Origin: Nocardiopsis halotolerans DSM 44410
GTDB lineage: Bacteria; Actinomycetota; Actinomycetes; Streptosporangiales; Streptosporangiaceae
DNA length: 34,020 nt
Direction: 5' to 3'
Assembly (NCBI RefSeq): GCF_000341065.1
Contig: NZ_ANAX01000174.1
Span: 2,257-36,276, forward strand
How positions within the stretch are numbered: position 1 is the first letter of the stretch; each line of letters begins with the position of its first letter. The notes below the pieces were generated by a model. That model was not told where the DNA came from. It worked only from the letters and a program-made list of their open reading frames with translations, and searched no databases. Of the stretch, positions 14,288 through 22,155 are shown piece by piece. The translations under genes and the position numbers were made by a program.

Positions 14288-15520
14288 GTGAAGAGCGTCG
14301 AACAGCACGTCGCCGATGTCCTGGCTCTGACCGCCGAGCCCGAGCCGACCGAACTGGACCTGTTCCAGGCGCACGGCACCGTGCTGGCCGAGGCCATCAC
14401 CTCGCCCGTGTCCCTGCCCGGCTTCGACAACTCGTCCATGGACGGGTACGCGGTGCACGCCGCCGACCTGGCGTCGGCCTCCTCCGACGCTCCCGTGCGG
14501 CTGCCGGTGGTCGCCGACATCCCGGCGGGGGGCCCCTCCCCGACCGCCGTACTGCCGGGCATGTCCGCCCGCATCATGACCGGCGCGCCCATGCCCTCGG
14601 GGGCCGACGCGGTCGTCCCCGTCGAGTGGACCGACGGCGGCACGGCCAGGGTGACCTTCGACCGTCCGGTCAAGATCGGCAACGCCGTGCGCCGGGCCGG
14701 GGACGACGTCATCGAGGGCGCCACCGTGCTGAGTCCCGGCGTGCCCATCGGACCGGGGGAGATGGGCGTCCTCGCGGCCGTCGGACGCCGCTCGGTGCCC
14801 GTGTACCCCCGCCCCCGCGTGATGGTGCTGTCCACCGGCGAGGAACTGGTCGAACCCGGGCGCCCGCTCGGCCCCGGCCAGATCTGGGAGTCCAACAGCT
14901 TCATGATCGCCGCCGCCGCCCGCGAAGCCGGGTGCGAGGTCCACCGCCACGGGTTCGTGGGCGACGACCCGCAGACGGTGCTCGACACCCTGGAGGACCT
15001 GCTGGTCCGCGCCGACATGGTGGTCACCACCGGCGGGGTGAGCATGGGCGCCCACGACGTGGTCAAGGAGGTGCTCACCCGCCAGGGGACCGTGGAGTTC
15101 ACCCAGGTGGCGATGCAGCCGGGCAAGCCCCAGGGCTTCGGGACGATCGGGCCGGACCGGACCCCGATCGTCACGCTGCCGGGCAACCCGGTGAGCGCCT
15201 TCGTGTCCTTCCAGGTCTTCGTCCGCCCCGCGCTGCGCAGACTGCGCGGGCTCGACCCCCGGCCGCTGCCGAGCATGCGGGCCCTGCTCACCTCCCCGGT
15301 GACCTCGCCGAAGGGGCGCCGCTCCTACCTGCGCGCGGTGCTGGAGGAGTCCCCGTACGGGCACGACGCCGAGTCCACGGTGTCCCCGGCGCTCCACCAG
15401 GGGTCGCACCAGCTGTCCGCGCTGGCCGGGGCCAACGCGCTCGTGGTGGTGCCCGAGGCGGCCACCGAACTGGTCGCGGGTAGCCGCGTGGAGGTGCTGC
15501 GCCTGCCCGAGCCGTTCTGA
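14288..15520 (+). CDS. glp: Gephyrin-like molybdotransferase Glp / MoeA
   Basis: A 410-residue protein; GTG 14288 is preceded by GGGAGGAACCCCC. MoeA residues are kept: FDNSSMDGYAV (Asp of the MDGYA motif), RIMTGAPMPSGADAVVP (Thr), LSTGEEL (Glu), GDDP, TTGGVSMGAHDVVKEVL, QPGKPQGFG and TLPGNPVSAF, so molybdenum insertion chemistry looks intact. In Corynebacterium and Streptomyces the equivalent gene product (Glp) also works in cell division with FtsZ/SepF and the membrane partner GlpR/SepX; sepX is 2.6 kb downstream. Followed by moaC and mog, it probably serves both Moco synthesis and division here (inference). Confidence 0.93.
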   Translation: MKSVEQHVADVLALTAEPEPTELDLFQAHGTVLAEAITSPVSLPGFDNSSMDGYAVHAADLASASSDAPVRLPVVADIPAGGPSPTAVLPGMSARIMTGAPMPSGADAVVPVEWTDGGTARVTFDRPVKIGNAVRRAGDDVIEGATVLSPGVPIGPGEMGVLAAVGRRSVPVYPRPRVMVLSTGEELVEPGRPLGPGQIWESNSFMIAAAAREAGCEVHRHGFVGDDPQTVLDTLEDLLVRADMVVTTGGVSMGAHDVVKEVLTRQGTVEFTQVAMQPGKPQGFGTIGPDRTPIVTLPGNPVSAFVSFQVFVRPALRRLRGLDPRPLPSMRALLTSPVTSPKGRRSYLRAVLEESPYGHDAESTVSPALHQGSHQLSALAGANALVVVPEAATELVAGSRVEVLRLPEPF

Positions 15521-15756
15521 GTCGTTCTGAGCCGGTCTGGAGCGGGGTGACCGGAACCGTTGCCGGTGTGACACACGGGATGCCACGGGCATGGGGTCTG
15601 TGGACCTTCCGGTCACCGTCCAGGAACCGCCCCGAGGCGACCACCGCCGGTCGCGCCGCCTCCGGAGTGCCGTACGGTCGTGGTGGCGCGTTCCGGCGCG
15701 CCCGGACGCGGCCGACCGGCGGCGTCCCGTGTTCGAGCGGAGGAGCTTCCGGGCCG

Positions 15757-16266
15757 ATGAGCGACACCCCACCACGGCAGGGGACCGACCACCCCTCCGG
15801 ATTCACCCACCTGGACGAGTCCGGCGCCGCACGCATGGTCGACGTCTCGGGGAAGGGGGTGAGCGCGCGCACCGCCACGGCCACGGGCCGGGTACTGCTC
15901 AGCCCGGAGGCCGTCGCAGCGCTGCGCGGGGGCGGGGTGCCCAAGGGGGACGCCCTGGCCGTGGCCCGGATCGCGGGGATCCAGGGGGCCAAGCGCACCC
16001 CCGACCTGGTGCCCCTGTGCCACCCCGTCGCCGTGCACGGGGTGGACGTGGATCTCACCGTCGTGGACGAGGGCGTGGACGTCAGCGCCACGGTCCGCAC
16101 CGCGGACCGCACCGGTGTGGAGATGGAGGCGCTCACCTGCGTCATGACCGCGGCCCTCGGGCTGATCGACATGGTCAAGGCGATCGACCCCGAGGCCGAG
16201 GTCACGCGGGTGCGCGTCGAGGAGAAGACCGGCGGCAGGAAGGGCCACTGGAGGCGTGGTGGGTGA
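15757..16266 (+). CDS. moaC: Cyclic pyranopterin monophosphate synthase
   Basis: A 169-residue protein from ATG 15757, with GGAGGAG upstream. Family motifs: ARMVDVSGKGVSARTATA, PKGDALAVARIAGIQGAKRT, the LVPLCHPV signature, and GVEMEALTCVMTAALGLIDMVKAID. It catalyses the second part of the conversion of GTP to cyclic pyranopterin in molybdenum cofactor synthesis, with MoaA, which is not in the window. The 3' end overlaps mog by 11 bases, showing coupling. Confidence 0.95.
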   Translation: MSDTPPRQGTDHPSGFTHLDESGAARMVDVSGKGVSARTATATGRVLLSPEAVAALRGGGVPKGDALAVARIAGIQGAKRTPDLVPLCHPVAVHGVDVDLTVVDEGVDVSATVRTADRTGVEMEALTCVMTAALGLIDMVKAIDPEAEVTRVRVEEKTGGRKGHWRRGG

Positions 16267-16777
16267 GTCGGCGGTCCACGTGCCCCGTGTCGCGGTCGTG
16301 ACGGCGTCCAACCGGGCGGCGGCGGGTGTCTACCCGGACCGCTCCGGTCCGGTCGTCGCCGAGCGCCTGCGATCGATCGGCTGCGAGGTCGTCGGCCCCT
16401 GGGTGGTGCCCGACGGTGACCCGGTGGCGGAGGCGGTCGGGCGCGCCCTGGACGAGCGGCTCGACGCCGTCATCACCAGCGGGGGGACCGGGCTGACCCC
16501 GCATGACCACACGCCGGAGGTGACGCGCCCGCTGCTGTCCTACGAGGTCCCCGGGATCGCCGAGGCGCTGCGGGCGGCGGGCCGGGACAAGGGCGTGCCC
16601 ACGGCGATCCTGTCGCGGGGCCTGGCCGGGGTCGCCGAGCGCGACGGGCACCGGATGCTCGTGGTGAACCTGCCCGGTTCCCGGGGCGGCGCCAGCGACG
16701 GGATGGAGGTGCTGGCCCCGGTGCTCAGGCACGCCGTGGACCAACTGCGGGGCGGGGACCACAACCGTCCCGAATGA
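16256..16777 (+). CDS. mog: Molybdopterin adenylyltransferase-type protein (Mog/MoaB)
   Basis: A 173-residue protein; the start is taken as GTG 16256, though GTG 16259 is equally reachable from GGAGG. It has the MoCF fold: VAVVTASNRAAAGVYPDRSGP, VPDGDPVAEAV, TSGGTGLTPHDHTPE and VPGIAEALR, ending with NLPGSRGGA. Mog adenylylates molybdopterin before molybdenum insertion by MoeA; MoaB-type relatives have the same fold. It overlaps the end of moaC. No moaA, moaD or moaE is visible. Confidence 0.92.
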   Translation: MVGESAVHVPRVAVVTASNRAAAGVYPDRSGPVVAERLRSIGCEVVGPWVVPDGDPVAEAVGRALDERLDAVITSGGTGLTPHDHTPEVTRPLLSYEVPGIAEALRAAGRDKGVPTAILSRGLAGVAERDGHRMLVVNLPGSRGGASDGMEVLAPVLRHAVDQLRGGDHNRPE

Positions 16778-16871
16778 CACCGAACAATGACCGGAATCAC
16801 ATCTCGGGCATTCCGTCTGTTGAGAATTCCTTGGGTTGGGGTCCGGTTTTCGGTACGGGAGTATTGTAGTT

Positions 16872-16889
16872 AGGAATCATCCGATTCTT
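16872..16889. promoter_or_regulatory. Inverted repeat in an AT-richer patch before rimJ
   Basis: AGGAATC (16872-16878) and GATTCTT (16883-16889) form an inverted repeat with one mismatch and a 4-base centre, inside a patch (about 16800-16890) much richer in A/T than the surroundings. It could be a regulator site or a weak terminator for mog. Nothing more specific is visible. Confidence 0.3.
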
Positions 16890-17027
16890 GTTCGGCGGGG
16901 TGACGCCCGCCACAGCGCACCCCGGGAGTGGAATACTGGGCACCGTCACCGGTGACGGGAACCCGACGCCTCCGTGTCCGGTGTCGCACCGCTGGGCTAC
17001 GGTGCCGAGGGCATCGAAGGGACGGTC

Positions 17028-17747
17028 GTGAATCGCAGACGAGGGTGGCCTGTCACCTTGCAGGAGGGACCGGTGGTGCTCCGGCCGCTGCGGCTCCGCG
17101 ACGCCGCCGCGCTCCGCGACACGCGCTCGCGGAACGAGGAGTGGCTGCGTCCGTGGGAGCCGACCTATCCCGAGATGCCGTTGCGCACCACCGGGCTCAC
17201 CCCCTACGTCTCGATGGTCCAGGCGATCCGCAGGGAGGCCAGGCAGGGCCTGTCCATGCCCTGGGCGGTCGTCTACGACGACCAGCTCGTCGGGCAGCTC
17301 ACGGTGGGGGCCATCGTGTGGGGTTCGGCCAGGTCGGCGCAGGTCGGGTACTGGATCGACAGTGCCCATGCCGGGCGCGGTATCACCCCCACGGCGGTCG
17401 CGCTGGCCGTCGACCACTCCTTCTTCCGCGTCGGACTCCACCGGATCGAGGCCAACATCCGACCCGAGAACCGGGCGAGCAGACGCGTGGTCGCCAAGCT
17501 GGGCTTCCGGGACGAGGGCGTGCGCAGACGCCAGCTCCACATCGACGGGGCCTGGCGCGACCACATCTGTTACGCGGTCACCGTCGAGGAGGTGCCCCAG
17601 GGCCTGGTCTACCGGTGGCGTCACGGCCTGACTTCCGGACCGTCCGTCGAGCCCGGTTCCGGGCCTGGTTCCGCTTTGGGGCCACAGGGCCCGAACGGCG
17701 GTTGGGATCCGCACGATCCGGCGAGTCCGCACCCGGGGCCGAACTGA
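17028..17747 (+). CDS. rimJ: RimJ/RimL-type GNAT N-acetyltransferase
   Basis: A 239-residue reading from GTG 17028 (GAAGGG upstream); an in-frame GTG at 16974 is less likely. It has the RimJ/RimL layout: VVLRPLRLRDAAALRD, PWAVVYDDQLVGQLTV, GYWIDSAHAGRGITPTAVAL (acetyl-CoA site), HRIEANIRPENRASRRVVAKLGF and a closing YAVTVEEV. The last 40 residues are a Gly/Pro-rich disordered tail. It acetylates an N-terminus or small amine; the substrate is unknown. It occupies the conserved slot between glp and sepX found in actinobacteria. Confidence 0.88.
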   Translation: MNRRRGWPVTLQEGPVVLRPLRLRDAAALRDTRSRNEEWLRPWEPTYPEMPLRTTGLTPYVSMVQAIRREARQGLSMPWAVVYDDQLVGQLTVGAIVWGSARSAQVGYWIDSAHAGRGITPTAVALAVDHSFFRVGLHRIEANIRPENRASRRVVAKLGFRDEGVRRRQLHIDGAWRDHICYAVTVEEVPQGLVYRWRHGLTSGPSVEPGSGPGSALGPQGPNGGWDPHDPASPHPGPN

Positions 17748-18132
17748 ACGTGGCAACATCACGGATGCATCCGGAACTTAAACCTCACTTTAGTGACATT
17801 GATTCATTACTTTGCGTTGAATTGGGACTGCACTCCGCAGTCATGTGCTGACCTGCACTTTCGTGGACGAAGGCAGGAAGACCGAAACTGGGGATCCACA
17901 ATCTTGCGACACTCCGGTCGGAATGTGGCGCATTTATGGACACGGGGTCGTACCGTGCGGAACATAGACGCATTGACGATGCGGGCAACGCGTGGATAAG
18001 GCGCACCGGAAACTCTCCGGGTCCGGGGAGGGGCGGGCGCCCCGGAACGTCTCCGTTCCGGAGGACACCACGCGGCGCGGTGTCGACGAGGTGTCGATCA
18101 ACGTCCAGTGGCCGTCATCGTGAGGAGGGGTG
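17748..18132 (+). promoter_or_regulatory. Long sepX upstream region with palindromes, promoter and 5' UTR hairpin
   Basis: There are 385 bases without a gene, distinctly AT-richer at 17760-17830. A perfect palindrome CGGATGCATCCG (17762-17773) and TCACT-TT-AGTGA (17785-17796) lie side by side. A GACAC (17908-17912) resembles the core of WhiA sites, which is weak evidence by itself. A promoter-like pair TTGACG (17973-17978) and TAAGGC (17997-18002) has 18-base spacing. In the implied 5' UTR, CCGGAACG/CGTTCCGG (18042-18061) forms a perfect 8-bp hairpin. This suggests sepX has its own, developmentally regulated promoter. Confidence 0.45.
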
Positions 18133-18750
18133 ATGAGCAGCTCTCCTCTGTACCTGGCCATCGTGGTGGTGTGGCTCATAGTCCTGGTGCCGATGTTGCT
18201 GCGGAAGGACTCCGTGGAGGCGTCCCACGAGGACCCGCGCCGTGAGGACGAGGAGCCCGAGGAGATCGGGGCCGAGGAGTTCGACGACGTCCGCGAGGAG
18301 CGTGGGGGCGACCCGGACGCCACCGGCCCCGCGGGCGCCCCCGAGGCCGATGGGGACGTGTCGTCGGAGACGTACCGCGCCGCCCCCGAGGCCGGCTCGC
18401 GGGCCCGCGTCATCGCCCGCAGACGTCGTCGCACCACCGTGCTGCTCCTGGTGAACGTCGCCACGGTCGTGGCCGTCGCCCTCGGCCTGGGGCCCTGGTG
18501 GGTGACCGTCCCGCCGGTGCTGCTGCTCGCCGGCCACCTGGTCCTGCTCAGGGAGGCCGCCAAGGCCGACGCCGAGCGCAGGCAGGCGGCCGTGAGGGCC
18601 CGCCGCCGCGAGGCCCTCCGTGCCCGTCGCGCCGAGGAGGAGCGGCTCCAGGAGGCCGAGCGCGAGGCCGAGGTGATCGCCCTCCAGGAACGGCGCAACC
18701 AGGTGTACGACCAGTACGCGGACGCGCGGCTCAGGGCGGCCGGGGACTGA
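18133..18750 (+). CDS. sepX: Cell-division membrane protein SepX / gephyrin-like receptor GlpR
   Basis: A 205-residue protein from ATG 18133 behind GAGGAGGGG. The N-terminus MSSSPLYLAIVVVWLIVLVP is a transmembrane helix with the hallmark sequence of SepX/GlpR. An acidic disordered linker (about 35-85) leads to RRRRRTT and two further hydrophobic segments (about 96-135), then a Glu/Arg-rich coiled coil. In Streptomyces SepX supports FtsZ ring stability and septation; in Corynebacterium GlpR is the membrane partner of Glp. The presence of glp upstream supports this. The identification rests on N-terminal sequence and synteny. Confidence 0.88.
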   Translation: MSSSPLYLAIVVVWLIVLVPMLLRKDSVEASHEDPRREDEEPEEIGAEEFDDVREERGGDPDATGPAGAPEADGDVSSETYRAAPEAGSRARVIARRRRRTTVLLLVNVATVVAVALGLGPWWVTVPPVLLLAGHLVLLREAAKADAERRQAAVRARRREALRARRAEEERLQEAEREAEVIALQERRNQVYDQYADARLRAAGD

Positions 18751-18821
18751 CCCGCGACCCGGGCCGGGACGACCGCGTTCGGACCACTCCGGGTTTCCTG
18801 CTAGTCTGGTTCTCGTCTTCA

Positions 18822-18895
18822 GGGGCTATGGCGCAGTCCGGTAGCGCACCTCGTTCGCATCGAGGGGGTCTGGGGTTCAAATCCCCATAGCTCCA
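18822..18895 (+). tRNA. tRNA-Ala (anticodon CGC)
   Basis: A 74-base cloverleaf. The acceptor GGGGCTA pairs with TAGCTCC, D-arm GCGC/GCGC, anticodon stem CCTCG/CGAGG with loop TTCGCAT (anticodon CGC), T-arm TGGGG/CCCCA with loop TTCAAAT. The discriminator is A and CCA is not fully encoded. TAGTCT (18802-18807) is a suitable -10. Confidence 0.96.
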
Positions 18896-18904
18896 CCGAA
18901 GGTA

Positions 18905-18939
18905 GAAGGCCCTGTCCCACCAGGTGGGACAGGGCCTTC
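18905..18939 (+). terminator. Terminator of tRNA-Ala
   Basis: GAAGGCCCTGTCCCAC pairs almost perfectly with GTGGGACAGGGCCTTC, beginning 9 bases after the tRNA, with a 3-base loop. A classic strong hairpin. Confidence 0.85.
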
Positions 18940-19233
18940 GTCGTGTACGCGCACGGTGGTGGAGGCCCGCGGGGAAGGCGCCCAGGTGCCCCTGGGGAGA
19001 TCTTCGGGAGGCGGCCCGGTGTGTCCTTCCGCACCCGTTCCCGTCCGGGCGCCAGCGTGACCGGTGGGGCCGGTCCGGAGGATGTTCTGCCATTCCCTGC
19101 GGCGGGCGGTCGTGTCCGGACCGGAGCCCCGAGTGTCACCGGCGAAGCGGCTATCCCCTGTCGCGGGGCGGCCGGTGTCCACTCCAGCGTACTCCGAGGC
19201 CCACCCCTCGCGGGGAAGCCGGGCCAGAATATC
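18940..19233. other. Intergenic region between tRNA-Ala and the TetR gene
   Basis: About 290 bases of GC-rich sequence in which I see no gene, RNA or repeat. The TetR promoter begins at its right end. Confidence 0.5.
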
Positions 19234-19262
19234 TTTACAGCGGTAACTTTCCACCGTATAGT
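19234..19262 (+). promoter_or_regulatory. TetR-gene promoter with overlapping operator-like repeat
   Basis: TTTACA (19234-19239) and TATAGT (19257-19262) are separated by exactly 17 bases, an unusually good match to the housekeeping consensus. Transcription would begin at or next to the ATG at 19270, giving a leaderless mRNA. The -35 is embedded in an imperfect dyad TTACAGCGGTAA (19235-19246), and CGGT/ACCG arms span the spacer, fitting autorepression by the TetR protein (inference). Confidence 0.6.
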
Positions 19263-19269
19263 TCAAGGC

Positions 19270-19887
19270 ATGGCAGACGACTACCACCACGGGAACCTCA
19301 GGGCCGCCGTCCTGGAGAAGGCGGCGGAGGTCATCGGCAGGGAGGGGCCCTACTCCTTCAGCCTGCGTTCGCTCGCACTCGAACTCGGGGTGAGCCACAC
19401 CGCTCCCCGGCACCACTTCGGCAGCCGGGAGGGCGTGCTCAACGCCCTGGCCACCGAGGGGTTCCGTGAGCTGGGGGACCGGCTGAGGGCCAACCGCGAC
19501 GCGGGCGGCGACTTCCTGGACGCGGGCGTGGAGTACGTGCGCTTCGCGACCGACCACCCCGCACACTTCGACGTGATGTTCACGCCCAGCCTGCTGGGCG
19601 ACGGCGACGAGGAGCTGAACGCCGCGCGGACGGCCGCCTTCGGTGAGCTCCGCGCCGGAGTGGACTCCCTGGCCGACGACGACCGCGGGGTCGAGGACGC
19701 GGCGGCCGGAATGGTCGCCGGGTGGTCGATCGTGCACGGCGTCGCCACGCTCGCCCTCACCGGGAACCTCGACAGGTCCGGACTCAGGGACCTGTTCCGG
19801 GACACCGATCTGCTCTCCATCACCCGACGCAGCGCCGGACTGCTGTTCGGCCCGCGGACCCCTTCCTCCCCTCCCCAGAAGGAGTAG
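19270..19887 (+). CDS. TetR/AcrR-family regulator with WHG-type C-terminal domain
   Basis: A 205-residue protein. The N-terminal helix-turn-helix is YHHGNLRAAVLEKAAEVI ... FSLRSLALELGVSHTAPRHHF (about 5-55). The C-terminal domain contains HPAHFDVMFTP and WSIVHGVATLAL, the W-x3-HG pattern of the WHG/TetR_C_33 type, so it should bind a small hydrophobic ligand. Its stop is 2 bases before the start of the membrane-protein gene, so the two are co-transcribed. It most likely represses this promoter and the partner gene. Confidence 0.9.
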   Translation: MADDYHHGNLRAAVLEKAAEVIGREGPYSFSLRSLALELGVSHTAPRHHFGSREGVLNALATEGFRELGDRLRANRDAGGDFLDAGVEYVRFATDHPAHFDVMFTPSLLGDGDEELNAARTAAFGELRAGVDSLADDDRGVEDAAAGMVAGWSIVHGVATLALTGNLDRSGLRDLFRDTDLLSITRRSAGLLFGPRTPSSPPQKE

Positions 19888-19889
19888 AC

Positions 19890-20300
19890 ATGTCCTCCGC
19901 CCAACTCATCTCGTCCGGCGTGGTCCTGCTGACCGTCATCGGCATCGCGTACGGCGGCACCTTCCTGCTCCGGGTGGCCGGGGGCGGGGTGCCCGCCAAC
20001 GAGCTCCAGCGCTCCTTCTTCCGCGCAGGACACGCACACGCGGGGGTTCTGGTGATCCTGGGGCTGGTGGTGCGCCTGTTGCTCAACGAGCCCACAGTGC
20101 CCGACTGGAGCCGCGCGGTGGGGGATCTCGTCCTGCTGGCCGCCATCCTGATGCCCGCCGGGTTCTTCCTGTCGGTCGTCGGCCGGGATCCCGCCGCCCC
20201 CAACCGCCTCAGGGCGCTGCTCTGGCTGGGCGCGGCCAGCCTGGTCGTGGGCCTGGCGGGGGCGGGTGTGGGGCTCATCGTCGGCGGCATGGCCCTCTGA
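19890..20300 (+). CDS. Four-helix integral membrane protein of unknown function
   Basis: A 136-residue protein from ATG 19890, preceded by AAGGAG. It has four hydrophobic segments (about 6-28, 46-66, 77-98, 112-133) and a conserved-looking polar turn NELQRSFFRAGHAHAGVLVI with two His residues, which could bind metal or haem. I do not recognise a characterised family. Direct coupling to the TetR gene suggests a function in export or membrane response to the regulator's ligand (inference). Confidence 0.85.
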   Translation: MSSAQLISSGVVLLTVIGIAYGGTFLLRVAGGGVPANELQRSFFRAGHAHAGVLVILGLVVRLLLNEPTVPDWSRAVGDLVLLAAILMPAGFFLSVVGRDPAAPNRLRALLWLGAASLVVGLAGAGVGLIVGGMAL

Positions 20301-20510
20301 GGCCGTCGCGTGGGGGCGGTCCGGGTGCCCGCGGGGATCTCCCGTCGAAGGACGGCCGAACGAGCGGCGTGTCGTGTGCGCGGCGCCGGGGAGAGGGGGA
20401 GAGCGGATCGGGTGCGCGCCGGTACGGGGCGGCACGACGCTGACTGCCCTGGGAGGCCCCGTTGTCCAGGAAACCTCCCGGCACCATCCCCGGTCCCCGC
20501 CTGTGGACGG

Positions 20511-20590
20511 CCGCTCAGCGGCCGGAGGCCACCGGTTGGGGGCGACTGGTGGGCGCTGAGCTCCCACGGAACACCGCTCAGCGGCCGGAG
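20511..20590. repeat. 17-base direct repeat at the response-regulator 3' end
   Basis: CCGCTCAGCGGCCGGAG occurs at 20511-20527 and at 20574-20590, 63 bases apart. The second copy encodes the C-terminal residues and stop of the response regulator (minus strand); the first lies downstream of it, so the gene end seems to have been duplicated. Confidence 0.8.
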
Positions 20591-21300
20591 ACGTACTCGG
20601 CCCGGACGGCGTAGATGGCGGCCTCGGTGCGCGAGTGCACCTGGAGCTTCTCCAGGATCTTGCGCACGTGGTTCTTCACCGTGTTCTCGGTGATGAACAG
20701 CCGCTCGCCGATCTCCCGGTTGTTGAGGGAGCGCGCCAGCAGCTTGAGCACCTCGGTCTCGCGCCGGGTCAGCTCGGGGACGCTCGGGCGGCTGGGCGGG
20801 GTGCTCTCCTGCTTGGCCAGCTCGGCGAACTCACCGATCAGCTTGGTGGCCATGGACGGATCGACGAAGGACTGCCCCTCGGCGATGGAGCGCACCACGC
20901 GCGGCAGGTCGGTGACCGCGATCTGCTTGAGCAGGTAACCCGTGGCCCCCGCCTTGAGCGCGTCGAAGAGGTCGGACTCCTCGTCGCTCATGGTCAGCAT
21001 GACGAACTTGGCGTGCGGTACCGCCTCACGGATGCGCGAGCAGGCGTCGATACCGCTGAAACGCGGCATCATCACGTCCATGATGATGACGTCCGGCCGC
21101 AGTTCCGTGGCCAGCCGGACGGCTTCCTCCCCGTCCCCGGCCTCGTCGACGACGTCGATGCCCTTCTCGTCCAGTACGGACACCAACCCGCGGCGGAACA
21201 GCGCGTGGTCGTCCACGACCATGACGCGGATCGGGGCGGCAGGGGCGGAGGGCTCCTCGGGATGGGGGGTTCGGGCGGGGAAGAGGGGGTGCGCACTCAT
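20578..21300 (-). CDS. NarL/FixJ-family response regulator (orphan)
   Basis: A 240-residue protein from ATG 21298-21300. The receiver domain (about 24-140) has the acidic pair Asp30-Asp31, phosphoacceptor Asp75 (VIIMDVMMPRFSG), LTMS and the YLLK lysine. A linker with TPPSRPSVP precedes a LuxR-type helix-turn-helix (LTRRETEVLKLLARSLNNREIG ... TVKNHVRKILEKL). The N-terminal 22 residues are a disordered Pro/Ala extension. No histidine kinase is adjacent, so its kinase is encoded elsewhere or it acts without phosphorylation. Confidence 0.93.
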   Translation of the reverse strand: MSAHPLFPARTPHPEEPSAPAAPIRVMVVDDHALFRRGLVSVLDEKGIDVVDEAGDGEEAVRLATELRPDVIIMDVMMPRFSGIDACSRIREAVPHAKFVMLTMSDEESDLFDALKAGATGYLLKQIAVTDLPRVVRSIAEGQSFVDPSMATKLIGEFAELAKQESTPPSRPSVPELTRRETEVLKLLARSLNNREIGERLFITENTVKNHVRKILEKLQVHSRTEAAIYAVRAEYVSGR

Positions 21301-22155
21301 CGACTCTTATCCGTTCCGTTCCTCACGGTGGAACGGGCTCTCGTGCACCGTCGCCCCGGACCTGTTCGGGCGGTCGCGGTACGGGCGTGTCCACCCGCTG
21401 GCCAGCGGGAGAAGAGCTGACCGGGGGAAAGAGACGTGCATGGAAACCTCCTGCCGGGTTTGTCCATCCTCTCATGTGCGGTCGGTCGGCGGGGCGGTAA
21501 CGGACGAACCCACCCGGCGGTACTCGTGCCGTCTCGGTGGAAAACGGTGCGAACGCCGACACGGAGATGCCACCTGCGCGGTGTCTCCAGGGGGAGATCG
21601 CGGTGTAGGGGAAGGGTTGAATATTCGCTTTTCGGCATGACCGAAATGGTCTCCTCGCCCCCCTGTGTCCGAGGGGGAGGAGTTCGTCGACGCGAGGTGT
21701 CGTGACGGAGGGTGGTGGAATGGTGGAGTGGATGTAGGGGGGCAAAGTCGGGCATACCTCTGGTTCCTGGCATTCTGGTCAACAGGTCCTGCCTGGTGTC
21801 GGGCCGCAACGTTCCGTGTCGCCGCTCCCACGCGCCCCCGGCGATATCCGATTTCCGCCTCCGCGGTAATGGGAACGCCGTCGCTCTCCGTTATGTCCAT
21901 GGTGTTGATTTGACCCGCGCGATGTCTTGTTTTGGCAGGTCGGTGGGATCGCTGGTCTTCTGGGGGCGGCAATGTAATGCTCCCTGAGCTGCGAGAACGT
22001 GCCAGGATTCGGTTATTGGGGCGATGCGTTCGCGAGCTTTGGTGGTGTCCGCGCCATAAAACGATGAACATTCGACTACAGGTCTTGCGGGTCGCGAGTG
22101 TTCTACGCCATCGTGGTCGTGGGATGGGCTGGAAGCCATACGAAAGGTAGATGCC
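21301..22155. other. Gene-poor region, lower GC than its surroundings
   Basis: There are 855 bases with no open frame that I can support: frames on both strands lack ribosome sites, domain motifs and the expected third-position GC bias, and the AT-richer part (about 21600-22150) uses rare codons such as TTA and CTA in any frame. It must carry the response-regulator promoter. One inverted repeat, TTTCGG-catga-CCGAAA (21630-21646), is clear. It could be an eroded gene, a regulatory RNA region or foreign DNA. Confidence 0.5.

Noticed and set aside
12983-15775. A 930-codon open frame on the minus strand
   Set aside because: It is antisense to galU and glp, both with full motif sets; composition is typical of a shadow.
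16974-17027. Upstream GTG start for the rimJ-like gene
   Set aside because: The extra 18 residues do not resemble GNAT N-termini and TACGGT in this stretch looks like a promoter; GTG 17028 has a better ribosome site.
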